Of a DNA stretch of 64,000 bases, positions 1 through 12,000 are shown piece by piece. The stretch is taken from contig JADANN010000424.1 in assembly GCA_018806985.1 (NCBI GenBank), positions 1,107,001-1,171,000 of the forward strand. Reading direction: 5' to 3'. Position 1 is the first letter of the stretch. Every line of letters starts with the position of its first letter. Origin of the DNA: Angiostrongylus vasorum (taxonomy: Eukaryota; Nematoda; Chromadorea; Rhabditida; Metastrongylidae). The position numbers and the translations under genes are program-made. Below the pieces are notes generated by a model, which had not been told where the DNA came from, searched no databases, and worked only from the letters and a program-made list of their open reading frames with translations.

Positions 1-3000
1 GGTTACTCGATGGAGACATGACGGTGATGAAGAAGTTGTTGAGAAAGATCACGTTCGGCCAGAGACGTATGGTATAGCGTCTACGTCGTATGACGGCCCT
101 CTTGAACTAACAACTCGAGAGTCCGATTTACTGTCAACACCGTTGGAAGAACATGCTCAAGTGTATCATCATGGTCAATCGTGGGATTCTGCCAAGGATT
201 CGATGTCTGACCATAATTTGAGTGCTTCAGCGGCGAAAAAACCAGCGAAGAAGATGCGGTGCGACAAATTCGATTAATTGCGCTTGTACCGCACAGTGCG
301 TCGGCGGATGATTCGGTTTCGACTAAGCTGGAAGGAAGGCGGAGGGAGGATTCAACCGGATTTCTTGGATTCTGGAAACCAGGTAGTCGTAGGCATGACA
401 GGGACTCTGTAGCATTATCAGCATATCCTAGTAGTGATAAATATGTTGGACCGTTAGATGACATCAATCGTCAGGAGGATATTGACCAGCTTCCTTTCGA
501 CGTTCCAACTCCCGCTGTGTACAAACCTACTGCTGATCCTTATGGAAGTACTCATCGTATGCCTTTGGTTACTCGATGGAGACATGACGGTGATGAAGAA
601 GTTGTTGAGAAAGATCACGTTCGGCCAGAGACGTATGGTATAGCGTCTACGTCGTATGACGGCCCTCTTGAACTAACAACTCGAGAGTCCGATTTACTGT
701 CAACACCGTTGGAAGAACATGCTCAAGTGTATCATCATGGTCAATCGTGGGATTCTGCCAAGGATTCGATGTCTGACCATAATTTGAGTGCTTCAGCGGC
801 GAAAAAAACCAGCGAAGAAGATGCGGTGCGACAAATTCGATTAATTGCGCGTGTACCGCACAGTGCGTCGGCGGATGATTCGGTTTCGACTAAGCTGGAA
901 GGAAGGCGGAGGGAGGATTCAACCGGATTTCTTGGATTCTGGAAACCAGGTAGTCGTAGGCATGACAGGGACTCTGTAGCATTATCAGCATATCCTAGTA
1001 GTGATAAATATGTTGGACCGTTAGATGACATCAATCGTCAGGAGGATATTGACCAGCTTCCTTTCGACGTTCCAACTCCCGCGGTGTACAAACCTACTGC
1101 TGATCCTTATGGAAGTACTCATCGTATGCCTTTGGTTACTCGATGGAGACATGACGGTGATGAAGAAGTTGTTGAGAAAGATCACGTTCGGCCAGAGACG
1201 TATGGTATAGCGTCTACGTCGTATGACGGCCCTCTTGAACTAACAACTCGAGAGTCCGATTTACTGTCAACACCGTTGGAAGAACATGCTCAAGTGTATC
1301 ATCATGGTCAATCGTGGGATTCTGCCAAGGATTCGATGTCTGACCATAATTTGAGTGCTTCAGCGGCGAAAAAAACCAGCGAAGAAGATGCGGTGCGACA
1401 AATTCGATTAATTGCGCTTGTACCGCACAGTGCGTCGGCGGATGATTCGGTTTCGACTAAGCTGGAAGGAAGGCGGAGGGAGGATTCAACTGGATTTCTT
1501 GGATTCTGGAAACCAGGTAGTCGTAGGCATGACAGGGACTCTGTAGCATTATCAGCATATCCTAGTAGTGATAAATATGTTGGACCGTTAGATGACATCA
1601 ATCGTCAGGAGGATATTGACCAGCTTCCTTTCGACGTTCCAACTCCCGCTGTGTACAAACCTACTGCTGATCCTTATGGAAGTACTCATCGTATGCCTTT
1701 GGTTACTCGATGGAGACATGACGGTGATGAAGAAGTTGTTGAGAAAGATCACGTTCGGCCAGAGACGTATGGTATAGCGTCTACGTCGTATGACGGCCCT
1801 CTTGAACTAACAACTCGAGAGTCCGATTTACTGTCAACACCGTTGGAAGAACATGCTCAAGTGTATCATCATGGTCAATCGTGGGATTCTGCCAAGGATT
1901 CGATGTCTGACCATAATTTGAGTGCTTCAGCGGCGAAAAAACCAGCGAAGAAGATGCGGTGCGACAAATTCGATTAATTGCGCTTGTACCGCACAGTGCG
2001 TCGGCGGATGATTCGGTTTCGACTAAGCTGGAAGGAAGGCGGAGGGAGGATTCAACCGGATTTCTTGGATTCTGGAAACCAGGTAGTCGTAGGCATGACA
2101 GGGACTCTGTAGCATTATCAGCATATCCTAGTAGTGATAAATATGTTGGACCGTTAGATGACATCAATCGTCAGGAGGATATTGACCAGCTTCCTTTCGA
2201 CGTTCCAACTCCCGCGGTGTACAAACCTACTGCTGATCCATATGGAAGTACTCATCGTATGCCTTTGGTTGCTCGATGGAGACATGACGGTGATGAAGAA
2301 GTTGTTGAGAAAGATCACGTTCGGCCAGAGACGTATGGTATAGCGTCTACGTCGTATGACGGCCCTCTTGAACTAACAACTCGAGAGTCCGATTTACTGT
2401 CAACACCGTTGGAAGAACATGCTCAAGTGTATCATCATGGTCAATCGTGGGATTCTGCCAAGGATTCGATGTCTGACCATAATTTGAGTGCTTCAGCGGC
2501 GAAAAAAACCAGCGAAGAAGATGCGGTGCGACAAATTCGATTAATTGCGCGTGTACCGCACAGTGCGTCGGCGGATGATTCGGTTTCGACTAAGCTGGAA
2601 GGAAGGCGGAGGGAGGATTCAACCGGATTTCTTGGATTCTGGAAACCAGGTAGTCGTAGGCATGACAGGGACTCTGTAGCATTATCAGCATATCCTAGTA
2701 GTGATAAATATGTTGGACCGTTAGATGACATCAATCGTCAGGAGGATATTGACCAGCTTCCTTTCGACGTTCCAACTCCCGCTGTGTACAAACCTACTGC
2801 TGATCCTTATGGAAGTACTCATCGTATGCCTTTGGTTACTCGATGGAGACATGACGGTGATGAAGAAGTTGTTGAGAAAGATCACGTTCGGCCAGAGACG
2901 TATGGTATAGCGTCTACGTCGTATGACGGCCCTCTTGAACTAACAACTCGAGAGTCCGATTTACTGTCAACACCGTTGGAAGAACATGCTCAAGTGTATC

Positions 3001-6000
3001 ATCATGGTCAATCGTGGGATTCTGCCAAGGATTCGATGTCTGACCATAATTTGAGTGCTTCAGCGGCGAAAAAAACCAGCGAAGAAGATGCGGTGCGACA
3101 AATTCGATTAATTGCGCGTGTACCGCACAGTGCGTCGGCGGATGATTCGGTTTCGACTAAGCTGGAAGGAAGGCGGAGGGAGGATTCAACCGGATTTCTT
3201 GGATTCTGGAAACCAGGTAGTCGTAGGCATGACAGGGACTCTGTAGCATTATCAGCATATCCTAGTAGTGATAAATATGTTGGACCGTTAGATGACATCA
3301 ATCGTCAGGAGGATATTGACCAGCTTCCTTTCGACGTTCCAACTCCCGCGGTGTACAAACCTACTGCTGATCCATATGGAAGTACTCATCGTATGCCTTT
3401 GGTTGCTCGATGGAGACATGACGGTGATGAAGAAGTTGTTGAGAAAGATCACGTTCGGCCAGAGACGTATGGTATAGCGTCTACGTCGTATGACGGCCCT
3501 CTTGAACTAACAACTCGAGAGTCCGATTTACTGTCAACACCGTTGGAAGAACATGCTCAAGTGTATCATCATGGTCAATCGTGGGATTCTGCCAAGGATT
3601 CGATGTCTGACCATAATTTGAGTGCTTCAGCGGCGAAAAAAACCAGCGAAGAAGATGCGGTGCGACAAATTCGATTAATTGCGCTTGTACCGCACAGTGC
3701 GTCGGGCGGGATGATTCGGTTTCGACTAAGCTGGAAGGAAGGCGGAGGGAGGATTCAACTGGATTTCTTGGATTCTGGAAACCAGGTAGTCGTAGGCATG
3801 ACAGGGACTCTGTAGCATTATCAGCATATCCTAGTAGTGATAAATATGTTGGACCGTTAGATGACATCAATCGTCAGGAGGATATTGACCAGCTTCCCTT
3901 TCGACGTTCCAACTCCCGCTGTGTACAAACCTACTGCTGATCCTTATGGAAGTACTCATCGTATGCCTTTGGTTACTCGATGGAGACATGACGGTGATGA
4001 AGAAGTTGTTGAGAAAGATCACGTTCGGCCAGAGACGTATGGTATAGCGTCTACGTCGTATGACGGCCCTCTTGAACTAACAACTCGAGAGTCCGATTTA
4101 CTGTCAACACCGTTGGAAGAACATGCTCAAGTGTATCATCATGGTCAATCGTGGGATTCTGCCAAGGATTCGATGTCTGACCATAATTTGAGTGCTTCAG
4201 CGGCGAAAAAAACCAGCGAAGAAGATGCGGTGCGACAAATTCGATTAATTGCGCGTGTACCGCACAGTGCGTCGGCGGATGATTCGGTTTCGACTAAGCT
4301 GGAAGGAAGGCGGAGGGAGGATTCAACCGGATTTCTTGGATTCTGGAAACCAGGTAGTCGTAGGCATGACAGGGACTCTGTAGCATTATCAGCATATCCT
4401 AGTAGTGATAAATATGTTGGACCGTTAGATGACATCAATCGTCAGGAGGATATTGACCAGCTTCCTTTCGACGTTCCAACTCCCGCTGTGTACAAACCTA
4501 CTGCTGATCCTTATGGAAGTACTCATCGTATGCCTTTGGTTACTCGATGGAGACATGACGGTGATGAAGAAGTTGTTGAGAAAGATCACGTTCGGCCAGA
4601 GACGTATGGTATAGCGTCTACGTCGTATGACGGCCCTCTTGAACTAACAACTCGAGAGTCCGATTTACTGTCAACACCGTTGGAAGAACATGCTCAAGTG
4701 TATCATCATGGTCAATCGTGGGATTCTGCCAAGGATTCGATGTCTGACCATAATTTGAGTGCTTCAGCGGCGAAAAAAACCAGCGAAGAAGATGCGGTGC
4801 GACAAATTCGATTAATTGCGCGTGTACCGCACAGTGCGTCGGCGGATGATTCGGTTTCGACTAAGCTGGAAGGAAGGCGGAGGGAGGATTCAACCGGATT
4901 TCTTGGATTCTGGAAACCAGGTAGTCGTAGGCATGACAGGGACTCTGTAGCATTATCAGCATATCCTAGTAGTGATAAATATGTTGGACCGTTAGATGAC
5001 ATCAATCGTCAGGAGGATATTGACCAGCTTCCTTTCGACGTTCCAACTCCCGCGGTGTACAAACCTACTGCTGATCCATATGGAAGTACTCATCGTATGC
5101 CTTTGGTTGCTCGATGGAGACATGACGGTGATGAAGAAGTTGTTGAGAAAGATCACGTTCGGCCAGAGACGTATGGTATAGCGTCTACGTCGTATGACGG
5201 CCCTCTTGAACTAACAACTCGAGAGTCCGATTTACTGTCAACACCGTTGGAAGAACATGCTCAAGTGTATCATCATGGTCAATCGTGGGATTCTGCCAAG
5301 GATTCGATGTCTGACCATAATTTGAGTGCTTCAGCGGCGAAAAAAACCAGCGAAGAAGATGCGGTGCGACAAATTCGATTAATTGCGCTTGTACCGCACA
5401 GTGCGTCGGGGGATGATTCGGTTTCGACTAAGCTGGAAGGAAGGCGGAGGGAGGATTCAACTGGATTTCTTGGATTCTGGAAACCAGGTAGTCGTAGGCA
5501 TGACAGGGACTCTGTAGCATTATCAGCATATCCTAGTAGTGATAAATATGTTGGACCGTTAGATGACATCAATCGTCAGGAGGATATTGACCAGCTTCCT
5601 TTCGACGTTCCAACTCCCGCTGTGTACAAACCTACTGCTGATCCTTATGGAAGTACTCATCGTATGCCTTTGGTTACTCGATGGAGACATGACGGTGATG
5701 AAGAAGTTGTTGAGAAAGATCACGTTCGGCCAGAGACGTATGGTATAGCGTCTACGTCGTATGACGGCCCTCTTGAACTAACAACTCGAGAGTCCGATTT
5801 ACTGTCAACACCGTTGGAAGAACATGCTCAAGTGTATCATCATGGTCAATCGTGGGATTCTGCCAAGGATTCGATGTCTGACCATAATTTGAGTGCTTCA
5901 GCGGCGAAAAAAACCAGCGAAGAAGATGCGGTGCGACAAATTCGATTAATTGCGCGTGTACCGCACAGTGCGTCGGCGGATGATTCGGTTTCGACTAAGC

Positions 6001-9000
6001 TGGAAGGAAGGCGGAGGGAGGATTCAACCGGATTTCTTGGATTCTGGAAACCAGGTAGTCGTAGGCATGACAGGGACTCTGTAGCATTATCAGCATATCC
6101 TAGTAGTGATAAATATGTTGGACCGTTAGATGACATCAATCGTCAGGAGGATATTGACCAGCTTCCTTTCGACGTTCCAACTCCCGCTGTGTACAAACCT
6201 ACTGCTGATCCTTATGGAAGTACTCATCGTATGCCTTTGGTTACTCGATGGAGACATGACGGTGATGAAGAAGTTGTTGAGAAAGATCACGTTCGGCCAG
6301 AGACGTATGGTATAGCGTCTACGTCGTATGACGGCCCTCTTGAACTAACAACTCGAGAGTCCGATTTACTGTCAACACCGTTGGAAGAACATGCTCAAGT
6401 GTATCATCATGGTCAATCGTGGGATTCTGCCAAGGATTCGATGTCTGACCATAATTTGAGTGCTTCAGCGGCGAAAAAAACCAGCGAAGAAGATGCGGTG
6501 CGACAAATTCGATTAATTGCGCTTGTACCGCACAGTGCGTCGGGGGATGATTCGGTTTCGACTAAGCTGGAAGGAAGGCGGAGGGAGGATTCAACCGGAT
6601 TTCTTGGATTCTGGAAACCAGGTAGTCGTAGGCATGACAGGGACTCTGTAGCATTATCAGCATATCCTAGTAGTGATAAATATGTTGGACCGTTAGATGA
6701 CATCAATCGTCAGGAGGATATTGACCAGCTTCCTTTCCACGTTCCAACTCGCGCTGTGTACAAACCTACTGCTGATCCTTATGGAAGTACTCATCGTATG
6801 CCTTTGGTTACTCGATGGAGACATGACGGTGATGAAGAAGTTGTTGAGAAAGATCACGTTCGGTCAGAAACGTATGGTATAGCGTCTACGTCGTATGACG
6901 GCCCTCTTGAACTAACAACTCGAGAGTCCGATTTACTGTCAACACCGTTGGAGGAACATGCTCAAGTGTATCATCATGGTCAATCGTGGGATTCCGTCAA
7001 GGATTCGATGTCTTACCATAATTTGAGTGCTTCAGCGGCGAAAAAAACCAGCGAAGAAGATGCGGTGCGACAAATTCGATTAATTGCGCGTGTACCGCAC
7101 AGTGCGTCGGCGGATGATTCGGTTTCGACTAAGCTGGAAGGAAGGCGGAGGGAGGATTCAACTGGATTTCTTGGATTCTGGAAACCAGGTAGTCGTAGGC
7201 ATGACAGGGACTCTGTAGCATTATCAGCATATCCTAGTAGTGATAAATATGTTGGACCGTTAGATGACATCAATCGTCAGGAGGATATTGACCAGCTTCC
7301 TTTCGACGTTCCAACTCCCGCTGTGTACAAACCTACTGCTGATCCTTATGGAAGTACTCATCGTATGCCTTTGGTTACTCGATGGAGACATGACGGTGAT
7401 GAAGAAGTTGTTGAGAAAGATCACGTTCGGCCAGAGACGTATGGTATAGCGTCTACGTCGTATGACGGCCCTCTTGAACTAACAACTCGAGAGTCCGATT
7501 TACTGTCAACACCGTTGGAAGAACATGCTCAAGTGTATCATCATGGTCAATCGTGGGATTCTGCCAAGGATTCGATGTCTGACCATAATTTGAGTGCTTC
7601 AGCGGCGAAAAAAAACCAGCGAAGAAGATGCGGTGCGACAAATTCGATTAATTGCGCGTGTACCGCACAGTGCGTCGGCGGATGATTCGGTTTCGACTAA
7701 GCTGGAAGGAAGGCGGAGGGAGGATTCAACCGGATTTCTTGGATTCTGGAAACCAGGTAGTCGTAGGCATGACAGGGACTCTGTAGCATTATCAGCATAT
7801 CCTAGTAGTGATAAATATGTTGGACCGTTAGATGACATCAATCGTCAGGAGGATATTGACCAGCTTCCTTTCGACGTTCCAACTCCCGCGGTGTACAAAC
7901 CTACTGCTGATCCATATGGAAGTACTCATCGTATGCCTTTGGTTGCTCGATGGAGACATGACGGTGATGAAGAAGTTGTTGAGAAAGATCACGTTCGGCC
8001 AGAGACGTATGGTATAGCGTCTACGTCGTATGACGGCCCTCTTGAACTAACAACTCGAGAGTCCGATTTACTGTCAACACCGTTGGAAGAACATGCTCAA
8101 GTGTATCATCATGGTCAATCGTGGGATTCTGCCAAGGATTCGATGTCTGACCATAATTTGAGTGCTTCAGCGGCGAAAAAAACCAGCGAAGAAGATGCGG
8201 TGCGACAAATTCGATTAATTGCGCGTGTACCGCACAGTGCGTCGGCGGATGATTCGGTTTCGACTAAGCTGGAAGGAAGGCGGAGGGAGGATTCAACCGG
8301 ATTTCTTGGATTCTGGAAACCAGGTAGTCGTAGGCATGACAGGGGACTCTGTAGCATTATCAGCATATCCTAGTAGTGATAAATATGTTGGACCGTTAGA
8401 TGACATCAATCGTCAGGAGGATATTGACCAGCTTCCTTTCCACGTTCCAACTCGCGCTGTGTACAAACCTACTGCTGATCCTTATGGAAGTACTCATCGT
8501 ATGCCTTTGGTTACTCGATGGAGACATGACGGTGATGAAGAAGTTGTTGAGAAAGATCACGTTCGGTCAGAAACGTATGGTATAGCGTCTACGTCGTATG
8601 ACGGCCCTCTTGAACTAACAACTCGAGAGTCCGATTTACTGTCAACACCGTTGGAGGAACATGCTCAAGTGTATCATCATGGTCAATCGTGGGATTCCGT
8701 CAAGGATTCGATGTCTTACCATAATTTGAGTGCTTCAGCGGCGAAAAAAACCAGCGAAGAAGATGCGGTGCGACAAATTCGATTAATTGCGCGTGTACCG
8801 CACAGTGCGTCGGCGGATGATTCGGTTTCGACTAAGCTGGAAGGAAGGCGGAGGGAGGATTCAACTGGATTTCTTGGATTCTGGAAACCAGGTAGTCGTA
8901 GGCATGACAGGGACTCTGTAGCATTATCAGCATATCCTAGTAGTGATAAATATGTTGGACCGTTGGATGACATCAATCGTCAGGAGGATATTGACCAGCT

Positions 9001-12000
9001 TCCTTTCGACATTCCAACTCCCGCGGTGTACAAACCTACTGCTGATCCTTATGGAAGTACTCAACGTATGCCTTTGGTTACTCGATGGAGACATGACGGT
9101 GATGAAGAAGTTGTTGAGAAAGATCACGTTCGGCCAGAGACGTATGGTATAGCGTCTACGTCGTATGGCGGCCCTCTTGAACTAACAACTCGAGAGTCCG
9201 ATTTGCAGTCAGCACCGTTGGAAGAGCATGCTCAAGTGTATCACCATGGTCAGACGTGCGATTCTGTAAAGAGGTCGAAAGCCGGTAGTAATTGGTGGTC
9301 TTCATTGGCCAGTGATATTCGATCCCTGGAAGCCGGTAGAGAGAGCAGGCAGAAGATTCGATTAATTGCGCGTGTTCCCCGTGAAACCTCTGAAGAGAGT
9401 TCTGATTCGACAAAACTGAAAATGTGGAGGAGTCAGGATTCAACCGGACTTCTCGAATTTCGGAAACTACGTACTCAGAAAGACCTTGCCCACCCTTTAG
9501 CGTTATCAGCGCATACCAGTAGTGATGAATGCGTTCGACCCTTAGGTGAACTAAGTCGAACGAATGATGTTGAGCATCTTCCTTGCCACCGTTTCTTATC
9601 CGATGTTGTTTTTGATGGTTTGAGCCCTAAGTGCGGCGTTGAAAATAAGTCAAGATTGCCCTTTCCTGAAAAGGATTCTTATGACCGTTTCATTTCTGAA
9701 CCGCATTGTACCACTTGCGATTCGGGAAACCATGGTAGAAATTTGCAAGGAAGGATATTGGAGGGCGACGATTGGATTGAGGTGCGACTTCATCGTCATG
9801 TGGAAGTTCAACTGGAACCTGCGTTTACCTCGGCAGGACCTGGGCGGCATGCCATCTCTGAGGATTCTGATGGTCTCGTATTCACTTTTACTCCGCCATT
9901 GGCTCCTTCTAAGCGCTCTTTCTTCGGCCGATTCGGATTAAAGGTTCGCACTTTAGTTTTTGCCCCCAATTAGGGTCATTCGCACGTTCATGTGTCTTTC
10001 CGCTGTGGTTGCTTGCTTTTGTACGCAGTTTGGTTCTCGTTGTGTTGATATTGTCGTATTACCTCCCATTTTAGTGTTTGGTTGTAGTCTTAACACATGG
10101 GTGTTGTAATACGTTTTGTTAGCGTGGAGGCAAGCCTCATCTTCACCTTTGTTGCTAGCTAGAACACGTTAGTGACGTATACTCTTTTTTGACATATGAC
10201 CCTAATTGGTCCATGGGCGCATTTCCCAGTGGTACGGATACAGTATGACAGACGGCTTTAACCGCACGCGTTGTTTGTTTAGTATTTGCACTTTTCTAGG
10301 TGTAGTCCTCACGTATGTAGCACTTGTTTCCCTTTTTTCAAAACATTAGGTGAACAGTGAACTAAATTTCACTGCCAGTTGTGATTATCACACTTCCATG
10401 GTAGCTATGCTAAAAGCCGTTTGTCTCTGTATGCAAAACATACGTTTTCTTATTCACTTTCTTTCAAACATTTTTTTAGAGTTCTGCCAAGAAGGCGAAG
10501 AAACAGAAGAAAGGTGCCAAAGAAACAGATTCAAGTGATTCATCCAGTAGTTCTGGAGATGAAAAGAATCAAGTTCACGTCATGCCAGTAGAGGTTCGAG
10601 TGGAGCCAATTTCGCGTCTAATTGAAAAGCTTTATTTTTTCATTTCGTTGCTCTTTTGATGCCACAAATATTAAGTTTTTTTGTTTTTTTTTAAATATTT
10701 CTTCCATTCTCCCAGTAGATAACAACTGCGAACTTGATTACTTGGATGACTCGTCTTTACTGGAGGTGCGGGTGCCAGCATAATTTCTGTTCATTTCTCT
10801 CTTGCATACTCGTCGTCCATAGTGGTGGTCTGCTTCCGAACATGGTGACGTCTGCAAATACAGATTGTTGACGTTAGCCATGAACGTGTCCGCTTATTGT
10901 TTGGGTGGTCTTCCAGGAGGACATTTGCATTCTCTAAGAGTCTGCGCCACTGTTCTCGTAGCTCACGTTTCTTCTTATTATGAGACAGGCCCATCTGTGT
11001 TTTGCTAACGACGTATGTTCTCCTGGTTCCCGAAGGTGGGATCGGCTTCGAAGATCTGCGCTGGGCATTCCGACTAGACGTCGTGAGTAGCTTTTAATTT
11101 TGGAAACATCGTTCAAGCGCTTTGTGGGTGGTGCACGGATTTCTTGACGTGGTTGAAGTATCAGTCCACGTTTATGTTGAATAAGAGAGCGTTGCGAGGA
11201 CTGTTGAACTGAAAAGGTGAACGCGGAGTCTTGCGACCATTAGTTGGTCGGTGGCTTCTATGAGAGACCCGGATGTGGCCCATGTTGCTCTCTTTCTTCC
11301 GTCTAATACCTCCTTCATATTGTTCTCTATGTTCATCGAACGTCCACGGTACACGTGCGAGGTGGTGAAACCACAGGTTACGGAGCCACGTAGTTCGATT
11401 TGCTCGCCTTCGCACCAGTAGTTCTTTATTAACTGAGTGCTCGTCCCTATTTATACGCGCTCTAACCTTTTTTTCCCGCTTCGTTGAGCTTATTTAGAAT
11501 CGTCTGTGCTTTGGTGGTACTCTTCGAAAAAAATTTAGAATTATCCACAAAACGAATACATAAAAACTTTCTATCAATATATATTCCATTCTTCGTCTCA
11601 ATCGAGTGAATTAATTATCCACTCCAGTGCTGCAGTATCTCTCTCTCGCTTTATACCAACAACGACTTTATAGGACTTCTCGTTGCGGGTTACCTCCTCT
11701 AAATGGTTGTAAAAACGCGTCCAGCTCGGTTTCATCAGCTGTACTATTTGGTGAATAGCATTTGATGATGCTAAATTTCTCTTGACGCGCAAGTTGGGAG
11801 ACGAGGAATGTAAGCGCGATGGTAGGATTCTGTGTAAGGTGACTAGATGGGAAATAGATGGGTGTACGACAAAGCCAACACCTCCGACATTTCGTAACGG
11901 AAATTTCCCTCCACGAATGGTAAGGGATCCGTTATGCAGTTATCGTATTTCGGTCTTTCTGCTTTTCGTCCCGTGTAGGCCGATCACATGAAATTTGATG

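Noticed and set aside
741..7273. Recurrent - strand frames of about 97 codons and + strand frames of 61 codons, once per unit in the array
   Set aside because: They are shadows of the repeat unit in other frames: identical in every unit, with no start context or splice logic. The 189-codon + frame spans the whole unit.
1..9331. CRISPR-like or phage tandem array
   Set aside because: Units are 567 bp, contiguous without spacers, open in one frame and linked to spliced eukaryotic exons.
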